Positions 18,216 through 26,957 of a stretch of DNA of 43,193 nt are shown here, piece after piece. Every line of letters begins with the position of its first letter. Positions within the stretch are counted from its first letter, which is position 1. A program made the translations under genes and the position numbers. The stretch is from positions 1-43,193 of the forward strand of contig NZ_BLJG01000085.1 of NCBI RefSeq assembly GCF_009932375.1, in the 5' to 3' direction. The notes beneath the pieces were generated by a model. That model made no database searches, was not told the DNA's origin, and worked only from the letters and a program-made list of their open reading frames with translations. The stretch comes from Pseudomonas juntendi. GTDB taxonomy: Bacteria > Pseudomonadota > Gammaproteobacteria > Pseudomonadales > Pseudomonadaceae.

Positions 18216-19655
18216 ATGAGCCAGATGTTATCCACCGTCAGTGAGCAGCTCCTGGCCCCAGGCGGCTTGACCCTGGACAGCCTGCAAAGCGTGCTCGGTG
18301 AATTGGCCGGCCCCGGCATCGACGCTGCCGACCTGTATTTCCAGGGCCAGATTTCGGAAACCTGGGCGCTGGAAGACGGCATCGTCAAAGAGGGCAGCTT
18401 CAACCTGGACCAAGGCGTGGGCGTGCGTGCCCAGTCCGGTGAAAAGACCGGCTTCGCCTACAGCAATGCCATCAACCTTGAAGCGCTGACGTCGGCTGCG
18501 CGCGCCGCCCGTTCGATTTCCCGCGCCGGGCAGAACGGCACCGTGCAGGCCTTCCGCAGCCCGTCGGTGACCGCGCTGTATGCGGCGGACAACCCGCTCG
18601 ATGTACTCAGCCGTGCCGAAAAGGTCGAGTTGCTGAAGCGTGTCGATGCCGCGACCCGCGCGCTTGACCCGCGTATCCAGCAGGTCAGCGTGAGCATGGC
18701 CGGGGTCTGGGAGCGCATCCTCATCGCTGCAGCGGACGGTAGCCTGGCTGCAGATGTGCGGCCGCTGGTGCGTTTCAATGTGAGCGTCATCGTTGAGCAG
18801 AACGGCCGTCGCGAACGCGGCGGGCAGGGGGGTGGCGGGCGTACCGACTACCGTTTCTTCACCGAAGAGCGGGTCATGGGCTACGCCCGTGAGGCGCTGC
18901 GCCAGGCCCTGGTGAACCTCGAAGCGATCCCCGCGCCGGCCGGTACCTTGCCAGTGGTGCTGGGCTCGGGATGGTCGGGCGTGCTGCTGCACGAGGCGGT
19001 CGGTCATGGCCTGGAAGGTGACTTCAACCGCAAGGGCAGCTCGGCGTTCAGTGGCCGGGTTGGCGAGAAAGTGGCGTCGAGCCTGTGCACCATCGTCGAT
19101 GACGGCACCCTGGAAGGCCGCCGCGGTTCGCTGAGCGTGGATGACGAAGGTACGCCGACCGAGTGCACCACCCTGATCGAGAACGGTGTGCTCAAGGGCT
19201 ACATGCAGGACAAGCTGAACGCGCGGCTGATGGGCATGGCAGTGACCGGCAATGGTCGCCGCGAATCCTACGCTCACCTGCCAATGCCACGCATGACCAA
19301 CACCTACATGCGTGCCGGCGAAAGCGACCCGCAGGAAATCATCGCCTCGGTGAAGAAGGGCATCTACTGCGCCAACCTCGGGGGTGGCCAGGTGGACATC
19401 ACCAGCGGCAAGTTCGTGTTTTCGACCAGCGAGGCCTATCTGATCGAAGACGGCAAGATTACCGCACCGGTGAAGGGCGCGACCTTGATTGGCAATGGTC
19501 CGGAGGCGATGAGCCGGGTGTCGATGGTCGGCAACGACCTGGCGCTGGACAGCGGGGTAGGGACGTGCGGCAAGGACGGGCAATCGGTGCCGGTCGGGGT
19601 TGGGCAGCCGACCCTGAAGCTGGATGCGATCACCGTGGGCGGTACCGGCGCGTGA
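18216..19655 (+). CDS. tldD: TldD, metalloprotease subunit of TldD/TldE
   Basis: Zinc protease subunit of the TldD/TldE heterodimer, which degrades unfolded peptides and processes microcin B17 and CcdA in E. coli. About 479 residues. The zinc motif HEAVGH (259-264, in [14 protein letters not shown]) is intact. The C-terminal domain has the conserved [20 protein letters not shown]. The start at 18216 has GGAG five bases upstream. It overlaps no gene and follows the amidase stop closely. Its partner pmbA lies downstream beyond a REP and darP. No candidate ribosomal peptide precursor was seen nearby. Confidence 0.96.
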   Translation: MSQMLSTVSEQLLAPGGLTLDSLQSVLGELAGPGIDAADLYFQGQISETWALEDGIVKEGSFNLDQGVGVRAQSGEKTGFAYSNAINLEALTSAARAARSISRAGQNGTVQAFRSPSVTALYAADNPLDVLSRAEKVELLKRVDAATRALDPRIQQVSVSMAGVWERILIAAADGSLAADVRPLVRFNVSVIVEQNGRRERGGQGGGGRTDYRFFTEERVMGYAREALRQALVNLEAIPAPAGTLPVVLGSGWSGVLLHEAVGHGLEGDFNRKGSSAFSGRVGEKVASSLCTIVDDGTLEGRRGSLSVDDEGTPTECTTLIENGVLKGYMQDKLNARLMGMAVTGNGRRESYAHLPMPRMTNTYMRAGESDPQEIIASVKKGIYCANLGGGQVDITSGKFVFSTSEAYLIEDGKITAPVKGATLIGNGPEAMSRVSMVGNDLALDSGVGTCGKDGQSVPVGVGQPTLKLDAITVGGTGA

Positions 19656-19673
19656 TGGCATTTGGGGCCATTG

Positions 19674-19757
19674 TGGGGGCGGGCTTGCCCGCGAACACCG
19701 GCGAAGCCGGTGCCGGGCACTGCGTCGCCTGCTTCGCGGGCACGCCCGCTCCCGCAG
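19674..19757. repeat. REP palindrome between convergent tldD and darP
   Basis: The left arm GGGGGCGGGCTTGCCCGCGA and the right arm ending in ACGCCCGCTCCC are inverted copies with two mismatches. An inner perfect hairpin CACCGGC...GCCGGTG lies between them. The core matches the P. putida-type REP seen elsewhere in this window. It fills most of the gap between the two converging genes and may help end both transcripts. Confidence 0.8.
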
Positions 19758-19769
19758 GGCCTCAGCCTG

Positions 19770-20291
19770 TCAGCGCAGCCCGCGCTGCAACTCGTCGAGG
19801 TCGCGGATGTACTTGAACACTTTGCGCGCGGCGGCCGGCGGTTTGTTCCGCGCCTTCTCGTGCTGGGCATGGCGCACCAGCGAACGCAGTTGCTGGCGAT
19901 CGGTGTCGGGGTATTCGTTGACGAAGCGTTCAAGGTCTTCGTCGTTACCGTCGATCAACCGATCGCGCCAGCGCTCCAGGCCGTGGAAGCGTTCGTTGTA
20001 CTGGCGAGTCGAGCTGTCCATCTGCTCGAGCAGGGCATGGATGGCATCCAGGTCCTGCACGCGCATCAGCTTGCCGACGAACGACATGTGGCGTTTACGC
20101 GCACCATGAGCAGTGTGCTTGCTGGCCTCGGCAAGGGCCTTGCGCAGCTCGTCGGTCAACGGCAGGCGGGCCAGGGTATCGGCCTTGAGCGTAGTCAGGC
20201 GCTCGCCGAGTTCGACCAGCGCATGCAGCTCGCGCTTGATCTGGGTTTTGCTTTTTTCGCCGTCGAAGGCGTCGTCGTTTGAATCAACCAT
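19770..20291 (-). CDS. darP: DarP/YjgA, 50S ribosomal subunit assembly factor
   Basis: Highly charged, helical cytoplasmic protein of 173 residues in the YjgA family. The E. coli protein, now called DarP, joins late 50S assembly intermediates and binds near the 23S peptidyl transferase region. Hallmarks are [34 protein letters not shown] and the C-terminal [13 protein letters not shown]. Residues 55-135 are rich in Arg and Lys, fitting RNA binding. The gene is inserted in reverse between tldD and pmbA; a 108-bp divergent gap separates it from pmbA. Confidence 0.94.
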   Translation of the reverse strand: MVDSNDDAFDGEKSKTQIKRELHALVELGERLTTLKADTLARLPLTDELRKALAEASKHTAHGARKRHMSFVGKLMRVQDLDAIHALLEQMDSSTRQYNERFHGLERWRDRLIDGNDEDLERFVNEYPDTDRQQLRSLVRHAQHEKARNKPPAAARKVFKYIRDLDELQRGLR

Positions 20292-20399
20292 GGTGGCAGT
20301 CCGCTAGAAATCGCCGCCATGATAACCAGTCGGGGGCCGCTTGTCCGGCCCGGTCGTAGAATGACCCTCGCCGAACGCAGAATTTGAGTGGAGAGAACC

Positions 20400-21746
20400 A
20401 TGAGTGCAGTCCAGAGCGTAGGTCCGAAAGACCTGCCAGCATTGCAAGAGCAGGTCGAGGCGATCATCGCCGAAGCGCGCCGCCAAGGGGCCAGTGCCTG
20501 CGAAGTGGCCGTGTCGCTGGAGCAGGGCCTGTCCACCACGGTACGTCAGCGCGAGGTCGAAACGGTTGAATTCAACCGCGACCAGGGCTTTGGCATCACC
20601 CTCTATGTTGGCCAGCGCAAAGGCTCGGCCAGTACCTCGGCCAGTGGCCCGGAGGCGATCCGGGAAACCGTCGCGGCAGCGCTGGCCATTGCCAGGCACA
20701 CCTCCGAGGACGACTGTTCGGGCCTGGCGGACGCGGCGTTGATGGCCCGGGAAATTCCGGACCTGGACCTGTATCACGACTGGGCTCTCGAGCCCGAGAA
20801 AGCCATTGAGATGGCCTTGGCGTGCGAAGCGGCGGCGTTTGATGCCGACCCGCGCATCCTCAATGCCGATGGCACCACCCTCAACACCCACCAGGGCTGC
20901 CGCGTGTATGGCAACAGCCACGGGTTCATCGGTGCTTACGCCTCGACCCGGCACAGCCTGAGCTGCGTGATGATCGCTGAAGGCGACGGGCAGATGCAGC
21001 GCGATTACTGGTATGACGTCAACCGCCAGGGCAACCTGCTGGCCGACCCGCGCAGCATTGGTGTGCGTGCCGCGCAGCGGGCCGCCAGCCGGCTCGGCGC
21101 GCGCCCGGTGCCAACCTGCGAAGTGCCGGTGCTGTTTTCCGCAGAACTGGCAGGCGGTTTGTTCGGCAGCTTTCTGTCGGCGATTTCCGGCGGCAATCTG
21201 TACCGCAAGTCGTCGTTCCTCGAAGGCAGCATTGGCCAGCGCCTGTTCCCGTCCTGGCTGACCCTCGACGAGCGGCCGCACATTCCGCGCGCGCTGGCCA
21301 GTGCAGCGTTCGACGCCGACGGCCTGGCGACCTATGCCAAACCGTTCGTCGACAAAGGCGAGCTGGTGTCGTATCTGCTGGGTACCTACTCGGGGCGCAA
21401 GCTGGGCTTGCCCAGCACGGCCAACGCCGGCGGTGTACACAACCTGTTCGTCAGCCACGGCGTCGAGGACCAGGCTGCACTGATCCGGCGTATGGGGCGT
21501 GGGCTGTTGGTGACCGAGCTGATGGGCCATGGCCTGAACATGGTGACGGGTGATTACTCCCGTGGGGCAGCGGGTTTCTGGGTCGAGAATGGTGAAATCC
21601 AGCATGCGGTGCAGGAAGTGACGATTGCCGGCAACATGAAGGATATGTTCCAGCAGATTGTCGCGATTGGCAGCGATCTTGAAACACGCAGCAATATCCA
21701 CACCGGGTCGGTGCTGATCGAGCGGATGACTGTGGCAGGTAGCTGA
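20400..21746 (+). CDS. pmbA: PmbA/TldE, partner subunit of TldD
   Basis: Second subunit of the TldD/TldE peptidase, about 448 residues. It has the U62-family fold, for example TVRQREVETVEFNRDQGFGI near the N-terminus and NTHQGCRVYGNSHGF in the middle, but no HExxxH zinc motif, as expected for TldE. The C-terminal GLLVTELMGHGLNMVTGDYS is conserved. GGAG lies six bases before the ATG at 20400; a GTG at 20388 is in frame but precedes the ribosome site. It is followed by a REP palindrome and a terminator. Confidence 0.95.
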   Translation: MSAVQSVGPKDLPALQEQVEAIIAEARRQGASACEVAVSLEQGLSTTVRQREVETVEFNRDQGFGITLYVGQRKGSASTSASGPEAIRETVAAALAIARHTSEDDCSGLADAALMAREIPDLDLYHDWALEPEKAIEMALACEAAAFDADPRILNADGTTLNTHQGCRVYGNSHGFIGAYASTRHSLSCVMIAEGDGQMQRDYWYDVNRQGNLLADPRSIGVRAAQRAASRLGARPVPTCEVPVLFSAELAGGLFGSFLSAISGGNLYRKSSFLEGSIGQRLFPSWLTLDERPHIPRALASAAFDADGLATYAKPFVDKGELVSYLLGTYSGRKLGLPSTANAGGVHNLFVSHGVEDQAALIRRMGRGLLVTELMGHGLNMVTGDYSRGAAGFWVENGEIQHAVQEVTIAGNMKDMFQQIVAIGSDLETRSNIHTGSVLIERMTVAGS

Positions 21747-21749
21747 TTC

Positions 21750-21855
21750 ATTGCCTGTACCGGCCCATTCGCGGGCTCGCCCGCTCCCACAGCTTGAAGC
21801 CTATGCAATCCCCTGTGGGAGCGGGCAAGCCCGCGAAGAGGCCGGTACAGGCAAT
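21750..21855. repeat. 106-bp near-perfect REP palindrome downstream of pmbA
   Basis: Two arms of about 43 bases, the left beginning attgcctgtaccggcc, match as inverted copies with only about three mismatches around a 20-base centre. Each arm contains the REP core CGCGGGC...GCCCGCTCCCACAG. This is a paired, BIME-like REP arrangement and the most complete copy of the family in the window. Confidence 0.85.
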
Positions 21856-21879
21856 AAAGAATTTCAGTGGAATACAAGA

Positions 21880-21903
21880 CCCGGCCCTCGCGCCGGGTTT
21901 TTT
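21880..21903 (+). terminator. Rho-independent terminator of pmbA
   Basis: CCCGGC (21880-21885) pairs with GCCGGG (21892-21897) around a 6-base loop, followed directly by six T (21898-21903). It insulates pmbA from the Fur-controlled promoter about 20 bases further on. Confidence 0.85.
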
Positions 21904-21919
21904 CTTTCATCAGCTCCCC

Positions 21920-21949
21920 TTGAAGTGATTCTATTTATCAATTAATAAT
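21920..21949 (+). promoter_or_regulatory. Candidate promoter of the fagA operon
   Basis: TTGAAG (21920-21925) and AATAAT (21944-21949) are 18 bases apart. The -10 overlaps the Fur box, so Fur binding would block RNA polymerase directly. Transcription should begin near 21956, leaving a very short leader before the fagA ATG. Confidence 0.6.
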
Positions 21950-21962
21950 GAATATCATTATC
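21944..21962 (+). promoter_or_regulatory. Fur box
   Basis: The 19 bases AATAATGAATATCATTATC match 16 of 19 positions of the classical consensus GATAATGATAATCATTATC. They sit over the -10 of the fagA promoter. This predicts iron-dependent repression of fagA-fumC-orfX-sodA. Confidence 0.88.
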
Positions 21963-21975
21963 CAGTAACTCGGCG

Positions 21976-22377
21976 ATGATGTTCATGAATTCCGTCCTCC
22001 GCGAACTGCCCTACCTGGAAAACTGGCGCTGGCTCAGCCGCCGGATCCGCTGCGCGCTCGAACCTGACGAGCCGCGCCTGATCGAGCACTACCTGGCCGA
22101 AGGCCGTTACCTGGTGTGTTGTACCGAAACCTCGCCATGGACGGTGGCGTTGACTTCCTTCCGCCTGCTGCTCGACACCGCCTGCGACCGCATGTTGCCC
22201 TGGCACTGGCGCTGCCTGTGCCTGGACCAGGCCTGGCGGCCGCTGCTGGACCTGCGCAACCTCGACCGCCAGGCCCAGAACCAGCGTTGGCAGCCCTACG
22301 CCATTCAGTTGGCCAACTGCAGCCTGCTGCCGTCGATTTCTCCCGATGAACTGATGCAAGGATTTGATGATGAGTGA
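21976..22377 (+). CDS. fagA: FagA, Fur-associated protein of unknown function
   Basis: Small protein of 133 residues, first gene of the Fur-regulated fagA-fumC-orfX-sodA operon known from P. aeruginosa. It is rich in Trp, Arg, Leu and Cys (for example ENWRWLSRRIRCALEPDEPR and MLPWHWRCLCLDQAWRPLL). No signal peptide or recognised catalytic motif was seen. Its function is not established. Three ATG codons (21976, 21979, 21985) could serve as the start and none has a strong ribosome site; the leader from the predicted promoter is only about 20 bases. The end overlaps fumC by several bases, suggesting coupling. Confidence 0.87.
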   Translation: MMFMNSVLRELPYLENWRWLSRRIRCALEPDEPRLIEHYLAEGRYLVCCTETSPWTVALTSFRLLLDTACDRMLPWHWRCLCLDQAWRPLLDLRNLDRQAQNQRWQPYAIQLANCSLLPSISPDELMQGFDDE

Positions 22378-23746
22378 TACCCGTATCGAGCGTGACAGCA
22401 TGGGTGAACTGCAGGTGCCGGCCCAAGCCCTGTATGGCGCCCAGACCCAGCGCGCGGTCGACAACTTCCCGATCAGCGGCCAGCGCATGCCGGCCCAGTT
22501 CATTCGTGCCTTGCTGCTGGCCAAAGCGGCTGCGGCCAAGGCCAACGTAGAGCTGGAGCAACTGTCCGCCGCCCAGGGGCAGGCCATCGTCAAGGCGGTG
22601 GAACAACTGCTGGCACAAGACTACATCCAGCACTTCCCGGTCGACGTGTTTCAGACAGGCTCGGGCACCAGCTCGAACATGAACGCGAACGAGGTGATCG
22701 CCACCCTGGCCAGCCGTGTGCTCGGCGAGCCGGTCAATGCCAACGATCACGTCAATTGCGGCCAGAGCAGCAACGACATCATTCCCACCACCATTCACGT
22801 CAGCGCTGCCCTCGCCGTGCATGAGCAGCTGTTACCTGCCCTGGCGCACCTGGTGCAGGTGATCAAGGCCAAGTCCAGGCAGGTGCATCAGTACGTGAAA
22901 ACCGGCCGTACCCACCTGATGGATGCAATGCCCGTGCGCCTGAGCCAGGTGCTGGACGGTTGGGCAGCGCAGATCGAAGGTGCCAAGGCGCACATCGAAG
23001 CCACCCTGCCAAGCCTGCAGGCGCTGGCCCAGGGCGGCACCGCAGTGGGCACCGGCATCAATGCCCACCCGCAGTTCGCTACCGCTTTCGCGCGCCAGCT
23101 CAGCGGCCTGACCCAGGTCCAGTTCACGCCGGGGCACAACCTGTTTGCCCTGATCGGTTCGCAGGATACCGCGGTAGCCCTGTCCGGCCAGCTCAAGACC
23201 ACAGCGGTGGCACTGATGAAGATTGCCAACGACCTGCGCTGGATGAACTCGGGCCCTCTGGCCGGCCTTGGGGAAATCGAACTGCAGGGTCTGCAGCCGG
23301 GCTCTTCGATCATGCCAGGCAAGGTCAACCCGGTGATCCCGGAGGCTACGGCCATGGTCGCCGCGCAGGTCATCGGCAACGACGCCACCATCGCCGTGGC
23401 TGGGCAGTCGGGCAACTTCGAACTGAACGTGATGTTGCCGCTGATCGCACGCAACCTGCTGGAGAGCATCGAGTTGATGGCCAACGTCAGCCGCCTGCTG
23501 GCCGACAAAGCCATTGCCAGCTTCAAGGTCAACGAGGCCAAGCTGAAGGAGGCGCTGGCGCGCAACCCGATCCTGGTCACTGCACTGAACCCGATCATCG
23601 GCTACCTGAAGGCCGCTGAAATTGCCAAGACCGCCTACCAGCAAGGTCGCCCGATCATTGATGTCGCCCTGGAGCATACCGACCTGTCGCGGGACCAGCT
23701 GGAAACGCTGCTGGACCCGGAAAAACTCACCGCTGGCGGCATCTGA
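22370..23746 (+). CDS. fumC: Class II (iron-free) fumarase FumC
   Basis: Interconverts fumarate and malate in the TCA cycle without an iron-sulphur cluster, so it can replace class I fumarase when iron is scarce. The 458 residues contain the superfamily signature GSSIMPGKVNP with catalytic Ser313, plus FQTGSGTSSNMNANEV and KTGRTHLMDAMPV. AAGGA lies seven bases before the ATG at 22370; ATG at 22367 is possible. It overlaps the fagA end. The Fur box upstream of fagA implies induction by iron starvation. Confidence 0.97.
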   Translation: MSDTRIERDSMGELQVPAQALYGAQTQRAVDNFPISGQRMPAQFIRALLLAKAAAAKANVELEQLSAAQGQAIVKAVEQLLAQDYIQHFPVDVFQTGSGTSSNMNANEVIATLASRVLGEPVNANDHVNCGQSSNDIIPTTIHVSAALAVHEQLLPALAHLVQVIKAKSRQVHQYVKTGRTHLMDAMPVRLSQVLDGWAAQIEGAKAHIEATLPSLQALAQGGTAVGTGINAHPQFATAFARQLSGLTQVQFTPGHNLFALIGSQDTAVALSGQLKTTAVALMKIANDLRWMNSGPLAGLGEIELQGLQPGSSIMPGKVNPVIPEATAMVAAQVIGNDATIAVAGQSGNFELNVMLPLIARNLLESIELMANVSRLLADKAIASFKVNEAKLKEALARNPILVTALNPIIGYLKAAEIAKTAYQQGRPIIDVALEHTDLSRDQLETLLDPEKLTAGGI

Positions 23747-23773
23747 CACTGCCTTACCGCCGAGGAAACAGAC

Positions 23774-24235
23774 ATGCAGCACTGGAAACGCACCATGGAA
23801 CTGGCCAACCGCCTGTTCGAACAAGGCGAGCTGGTCGATGCCCGGGAACATTACCTGCAAGCCCTGGCCCTGGCCCAGGTGCTGTTCGAGCGCTGGCATG
23901 ACGTCGACGAAGCGGTGGCTGCCCTGGTCGTCGCTCACCATAACCTGGCCGACCTGCACCTGCGCCTGAACCAGCCGCATGAAAGTGCCGATTACCTCTG
24001 TGCCGCGCACCAGTGGCTGCTGCAGGCCAGCCAGCAAGCCCGCTTGCCACAGGCGCTGCGGGACGCAGCCCTGCGCCACAGTGGGCGTACCTACACCGAA
24101 CTGCTCGGTTTCATCGCGGAGTACGGCCAGTACCCGCGTACCGAACGCCTGCTCAACCGCCACAACATCGGCGCCAGCGAACTCGCTGCCCCGGCCGGCG
24201 TGGTACCCAGTACTCAAGCCTACGGAATTCACTGA
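23774..24235 (+). CDS. OrfX of the fagA-fumC-sodA operon, TPR-like protein of unknown function
   Basis: Soluble helical protein of 153 residues encoded between fumC and sodA, the position of the uncharacterised orfX in P. aeruginosa. Two helix-turn-helix pairs resemble tetratricopeptide repeats: about residues 9-37 ([20 protein letters not shown]) and 56-85 ([20 protein letters not shown]). A third less regular helical region ends near residue 130. There is no signal peptide and no clear metal-binding motif, though His is frequent. A scaffold or protein-contact role is only an inference from the fold. GAGG lies before the ATG, and sodA begins right after its stop. Confidence 0.88.
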   Translation: MQHWKRTMELANRLFEQGELVDAREHYLQALALAQVLFERWHDVDEAVAALVVAHHNLADLHLRLNQPHESADYLCAAHQWLLQASQQARLPQALRDAALRHSGRTYTELLGFIAEYGQYPRTERLLNRHNIGASELAAPAGVVPSTQAYGIH

Positions 24236-24236
24236 C

Positions 24237-24848
24237 ATGCCCCATACCTTGCCTGCTTTGCCTTACGCCTACGACGCGCTGGAGCCGCACATCGACGCGC
24301 AGACCATGGAGATCCACCACACCAGGCACCACCAGACTTATGTCAATGGCCTCAACGCCGCCGTCGAAGGCACCGAGTGGGCTGAGTGGCCAGTCGAAAA
24401 ACTGGTCGCTGCGGTCGGGCACTTGCCGGAGCAGCTGCGTGGCGCCGTGACCAACCACGGTGGCGGTCACGCCAACCACAGCCTGTTCTGGACCGTGATG
24501 TCGCCGCAGGGCGGGGGTGAGCCTACGGGCGAGCTGGCACAAGCCATCACCACGCAACTGGGCGGTTTCGACGCGTTCAAGGAAGCCTTCACCAAGGCCG
24601 CCCTGACCCGCTTCGGCAGCGGCTGGGCCTGGCTCAGCGTAACGCCGCAGAAAACCTTGGTCGTGGAAAGCAGCGGCAACCAGGACAGCCCACTGATGCA
24701 TGGCAACACGCCGATTCTCGGGTTGGACGTGTGGGAGCATGCGTATTACCTGAAATACCAGAACCGCCGCCCGGAATACATTGGTGCCTTCTACAACGTC
24801 ATCGACTGGGCGCAAGTGCAACACCGCTATCTCGAAGCCCTGAAGTGA
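24237..24848 (+). CDS. sodA: Manganese superoxide dismutase SodA
   Basis: Converts superoxide to oxygen and hydrogen peroxide in the cytoplasm. The 203 residues start [20 protein letters not shown]. Ligand motifs are visible: His27 in [11 protein letters not shown], the second His in [10 protein letters not shown], and Asp and His in [19 protein letters not shown]. Gln in the C-terminal SSGNQDSPL and Gly in GGGHANHS fit the manganese form rather than the iron form. Last clear member of the Fur operon; iron limitation would switch the cell from Fe-Sod to this enzyme. The frame is open upstream into orfX, but homology begins at 24237. Confidence 0.97.
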   Translation: MPHTLPALPYAYDALEPHIDAQTMEIHHTRHHQTYVNGLNAAVEGTEWAEWPVEKLVAAVGHLPEQLRGAVTNHGGGHANHSLFWTVMSPQGGGEPTGELAQAITTQLGGFDAFKEAFTKAALTRFGSGWAWLSVTPQKTLVVESSGNQDSPLMHGNTPILGLDVWEHAYYLKYQNRRPEYIGAFYNVIDWAQVQHRYLEALK

Positions 24849-24859
24849 GTCGGACCGGT

Positions 24860-25753
24860 ATGCGCTCAGAGGTCATGTCGGTCAGCAGTGTGCGCCTGTT
24901 TCGCCAGGCGCTGGGTGCCTTGCTGTTGCTGGCGGGTACCGCGCTGCTGGCGGCGCGCGGTCTTGCCTGGCTGGACTTGGCGCCGCGCATGCTGCGCGCC
25001 CTGGAGGGCGGCGCTTTGTGTGCGCTGGGCACGGCGCTGGGCGCAGTACCGGTGCTGGTCATTCGTAACATGCCGGTGGCGTTGGCCGACACCTTGCTGG
25101 GCTTCGGCGCCGGGGTCATGCTGGCGGCTACGGCATTTTCATTGATCATGCCCGGGCTGGATGCGGCCCAGGCCATCGGCTTCAGCCCATGGGGTGCGGG
25201 TGGCTTGATCAGCTTCGGCTTGATGTTCGGCGCGTTGTGCCTGTTCCTTATCGACCTCAAGGTCTCCAACGCCTCGCCGCAAGCACTGGTTGGCAGTGCG
25301 CAGCAGCCGGTGATCGCCGCGCGAATCTGGCTTTTCGTCATTGCCATCATTGCCCACAACATTCCCGAAGGCATGGCGATTGGTGTGTCAGCCGGGGGTG
25401 GCATGGCCGACGCAGACAGCCTGGCCATGGGCATCGCCTTGCAGGATGTGCCCGAGGGGCTGGTGATTGCCCTGGTGTTGGCAGGGGCGGGCATGCCGCG
25501 CTTCAAGGCGTTCATGATCGGCGCGGCTTCGGGCTTGGTCGAGCCTGTGGCTGCGGTGATCTGTGCCTGGCTGGTGAATGTCGCCGAATTGCTGCTGCCC
25601 CTGGGGCTCGCCTGCGCAGCCGGCGCGATGCTGCTGGTGGTAACCCAGGAAGTCATCCCCGAATCGCGCAGCAACGGCCATCACCGCCTGGCCAGCCTGG
25701 GGCTGTGCATCGGCTTCTGCCTGATGATGGTGATGGATACCGCGCTGTCCTGA
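24860..25753 (+). CDS. ZIP-family divalent metal transporter
   Basis: Inner-membrane protein of about 297 residues with eight or so helices. The helix 4 and 5 metal-site motifs are HNIPEGMAIGV and QDVPEGLVIAL, typical of ZupT/GufA-type ZIP proteins that import zinc, iron or manganese. The start is uncertain: ATG at 24860 or 24875, or GTG at 24845 overlapping the sodA stop. ATG 24875 has GAGG close upstream. Placement 11 bases after sodA suggests readthrough from the Fur promoter, and manganese delivery to SodA is an attractive inference, but the metal is not known from sequence. Confidence 0.88.
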   Translation: MRSEVMSVSSVRLFRQALGALLLLAGTALLAARGLAWLDLAPRMLRALEGGALCALGTALGAVPVLVIRNMPVALADTLLGFGAGVMLAATAFSLIMPGLDAAQAIGFSPWGAGGLISFGLMFGALCLFLIDLKVSNASPQALVGSAQQPVIAARIWLFVIAIIAHNIPEGMAIGVSAGGGMADADSLAMGIALQDVPEGLVIALVLAGAGMPRFKAFMIGAASGLVEPVAAVICAWLVNVAELLLPLGLACAAGAMLLVVTQEVIPESRSNGHHRLASLGLCIGFCLMMVMDTALS

Positions 25754-25808
25754 TCTTTGGTCAGGTCGAAGGGGTGCACACTGTGGGCGCGGTGCAGGGC
25801 TTGGAGGC

Positions 25809-26081
25809 TTACTCGCCTTCGTCGAAGTAGTTGTTGATCAACTCGACCAGCGCGTCCATGGCATCGTTGTCCTGCTCACCCTCGGTATGCAGGTGCACCT
25901 GGGTACCCTTGCCAGCCGCCAGCATCATCACCGCCATGATGCTTTTGCCGTCTACCAGTTTGTCCGGCGCGCGGCCGACCCGCACCTGGCAGGGAAAGCG
26001 GCCGGCCACGCCGACGAACTTCGCTGCCGCCCGGGCATGCAGGCCCAGCTTGTTGATGATGGTGATTTCGCGGGCGGGCAT
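25809..26081 (-). CDS. ptsO: NPr, HPr-like phosphocarrier of the nitrogen PTS
   Basis: Small phosphocarrier of 90 residues that takes phosphate from PtsP and gives it to PtsN. The active His15 lies in NKLGLHARAAAKF, and the regulatory-type Ser47 in VDGKSIMAVMML. It is the last gene of the rpoN-hpf-ptsN-rapZ-ptsO cluster, which marks it as the nitrogen-PTS NPr rather than a sugar HPr. It lies 19 bases after the rapZ stop. The C-terminus is acidic. Confidence 0.95.
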   Translation of the reverse strand: MPAREITIINKLGLHARAAAKFVGVAGRFPCQVRVGRAPDKLVDGKSIMAVMMLAAGKGTQVHLHTEGEQDNDAMDALVELINNYFDEGE

Positions 26082-26100
26082 CGTGGGGCGGATCCTTGGG

Positions 26101-26955
26101 CTAGAGGTCGCGGTGGCGGACCTGGACGTTTTTCAGGGACTGTTGCAGCAACTGGCCGAGGCGTTCGGTGATGTACACCGAACGATGGTGGCCGCCGGTG
26201 CAGCCAATGGCAATGGTCACGTAGGCACGGTTACTGGCTGCGAAGCGGGGTAGCCACTTGAGCAGGTAGCTGGAAATATCGTTGAACATGTCCTCGACGT
26301 CTGGCTGCGCGGCCAGGTAGTCGATCACTGGCTGTTCCAGGCCGGAGTGCTCACGCAATTCGGGCTTCCAATAGGGGTTGGGCAGGCAGCGTACGTCGAA
26401 CACCAGATCGGCATCGACCGGCATACCGCGTTTGAAGCCGAATGACTCGACCAGGAATGCGGTACCAGGCTCGGGCTTGTTGAGCAGGCGCAACTTGATC
26501 GTGTCACGCAACTGGTAGAGGTTCAGGCTGGTGGTGTCGATCTTCAGGTCGGCCAGGTCGGCAATCGGCCCCAGCAGTTCGCTCTCCACGCGGATGGCCT
26601 CTGCCAGCGAGCGGTCGGCGTTGGTCAGCGGGTGGCGGCGGCGGGTTTCTGAAAACCGCTTGAGCAGGGTATCTTCATCGGCATCCAGGTACAGCACATC
26701 GCACTGGATGTGGCGGGCACGGGCGTCGGCTAGCAGCTCGGGGAAGCGCGACAGGTGGCTGGGCAGGTTGCGGGCGTCGATCGACACTGCCACTTTCGGC
26801 TGCAGCAGTTCGGTGTTGATCAGTGCATTTTCCGCGAGCTGCGGCAGCAGCCCGGCGGGCAGGTTGTCAATGCAATAGAAACCGTTGTCTTCCAGGACAT
26901 CGAGGGCGGTGCTCTTGCCGGAGCCAGACCGGCCGCTGACGATGATCAGGCGCAT
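26101..26955 (-). CDS. rapZ: RapZ, RNase adapter / P-loop nucleotide-binding protein
   Basis: Protein of 284 residues with a Walker A loop GRSGSGKS (8-15) and the C-terminal domain with [16 protein letters not shown], both diagnostic for RapZ/YvcJ. In E. coli it binds GlmZ/GlmY small RNAs and directs RNase E to control glucosamine-6-phosphate synthase. Whether Pseudomonas uses it the same way is not shown by the sequence. It begins two bases after the ptsN stop, so translation is likely coupled. Confidence 0.96.
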   Translation of the reverse strand: MRLIIVSGRSGSGKSTALDVLEDNGFYCIDNLPAGLLPQLAENALINTELLQPKVAVSIDARNLPSHLSRFPELLADARARHIQCDVLYLDADEDTLLKRFSETRRRHPLTNADRSLAEAIRVESELLGPIADLADLKIDTTSLNLYQLRDTIKLRLLNKPEPGTAFLVESFGFKRGMPVDADLVFDVRCLPNPYWKPELREHSGLEQPVIDYLAAQPDVEDMFNDISSYLLKWLPRFAASNRAYVTIAIGCTGGHHRSVYITERLGQLLQQSLKNVQVRHRDL

Positions 26956-26957
26956 GT

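Noticed and set aside
18216..21746. A microcin-like precursor near tldD/pmbA
   Set aside because: No small frame with a ribosome site and leader-like sequence was found in the gaps, which are mostly REP sequence.
23979..24236. Upstream extension of sodA into orfX
   Set aside because: Homology starts at [10 protein letters not shown]; the extension is an out-of-frame reading of orfX.
24731..24859. Upstream extension of the ZIP transporter through the sodA coding region
   Set aside because: It would overlap sodA by over 100 bases and adds residues with no membrane or family character.
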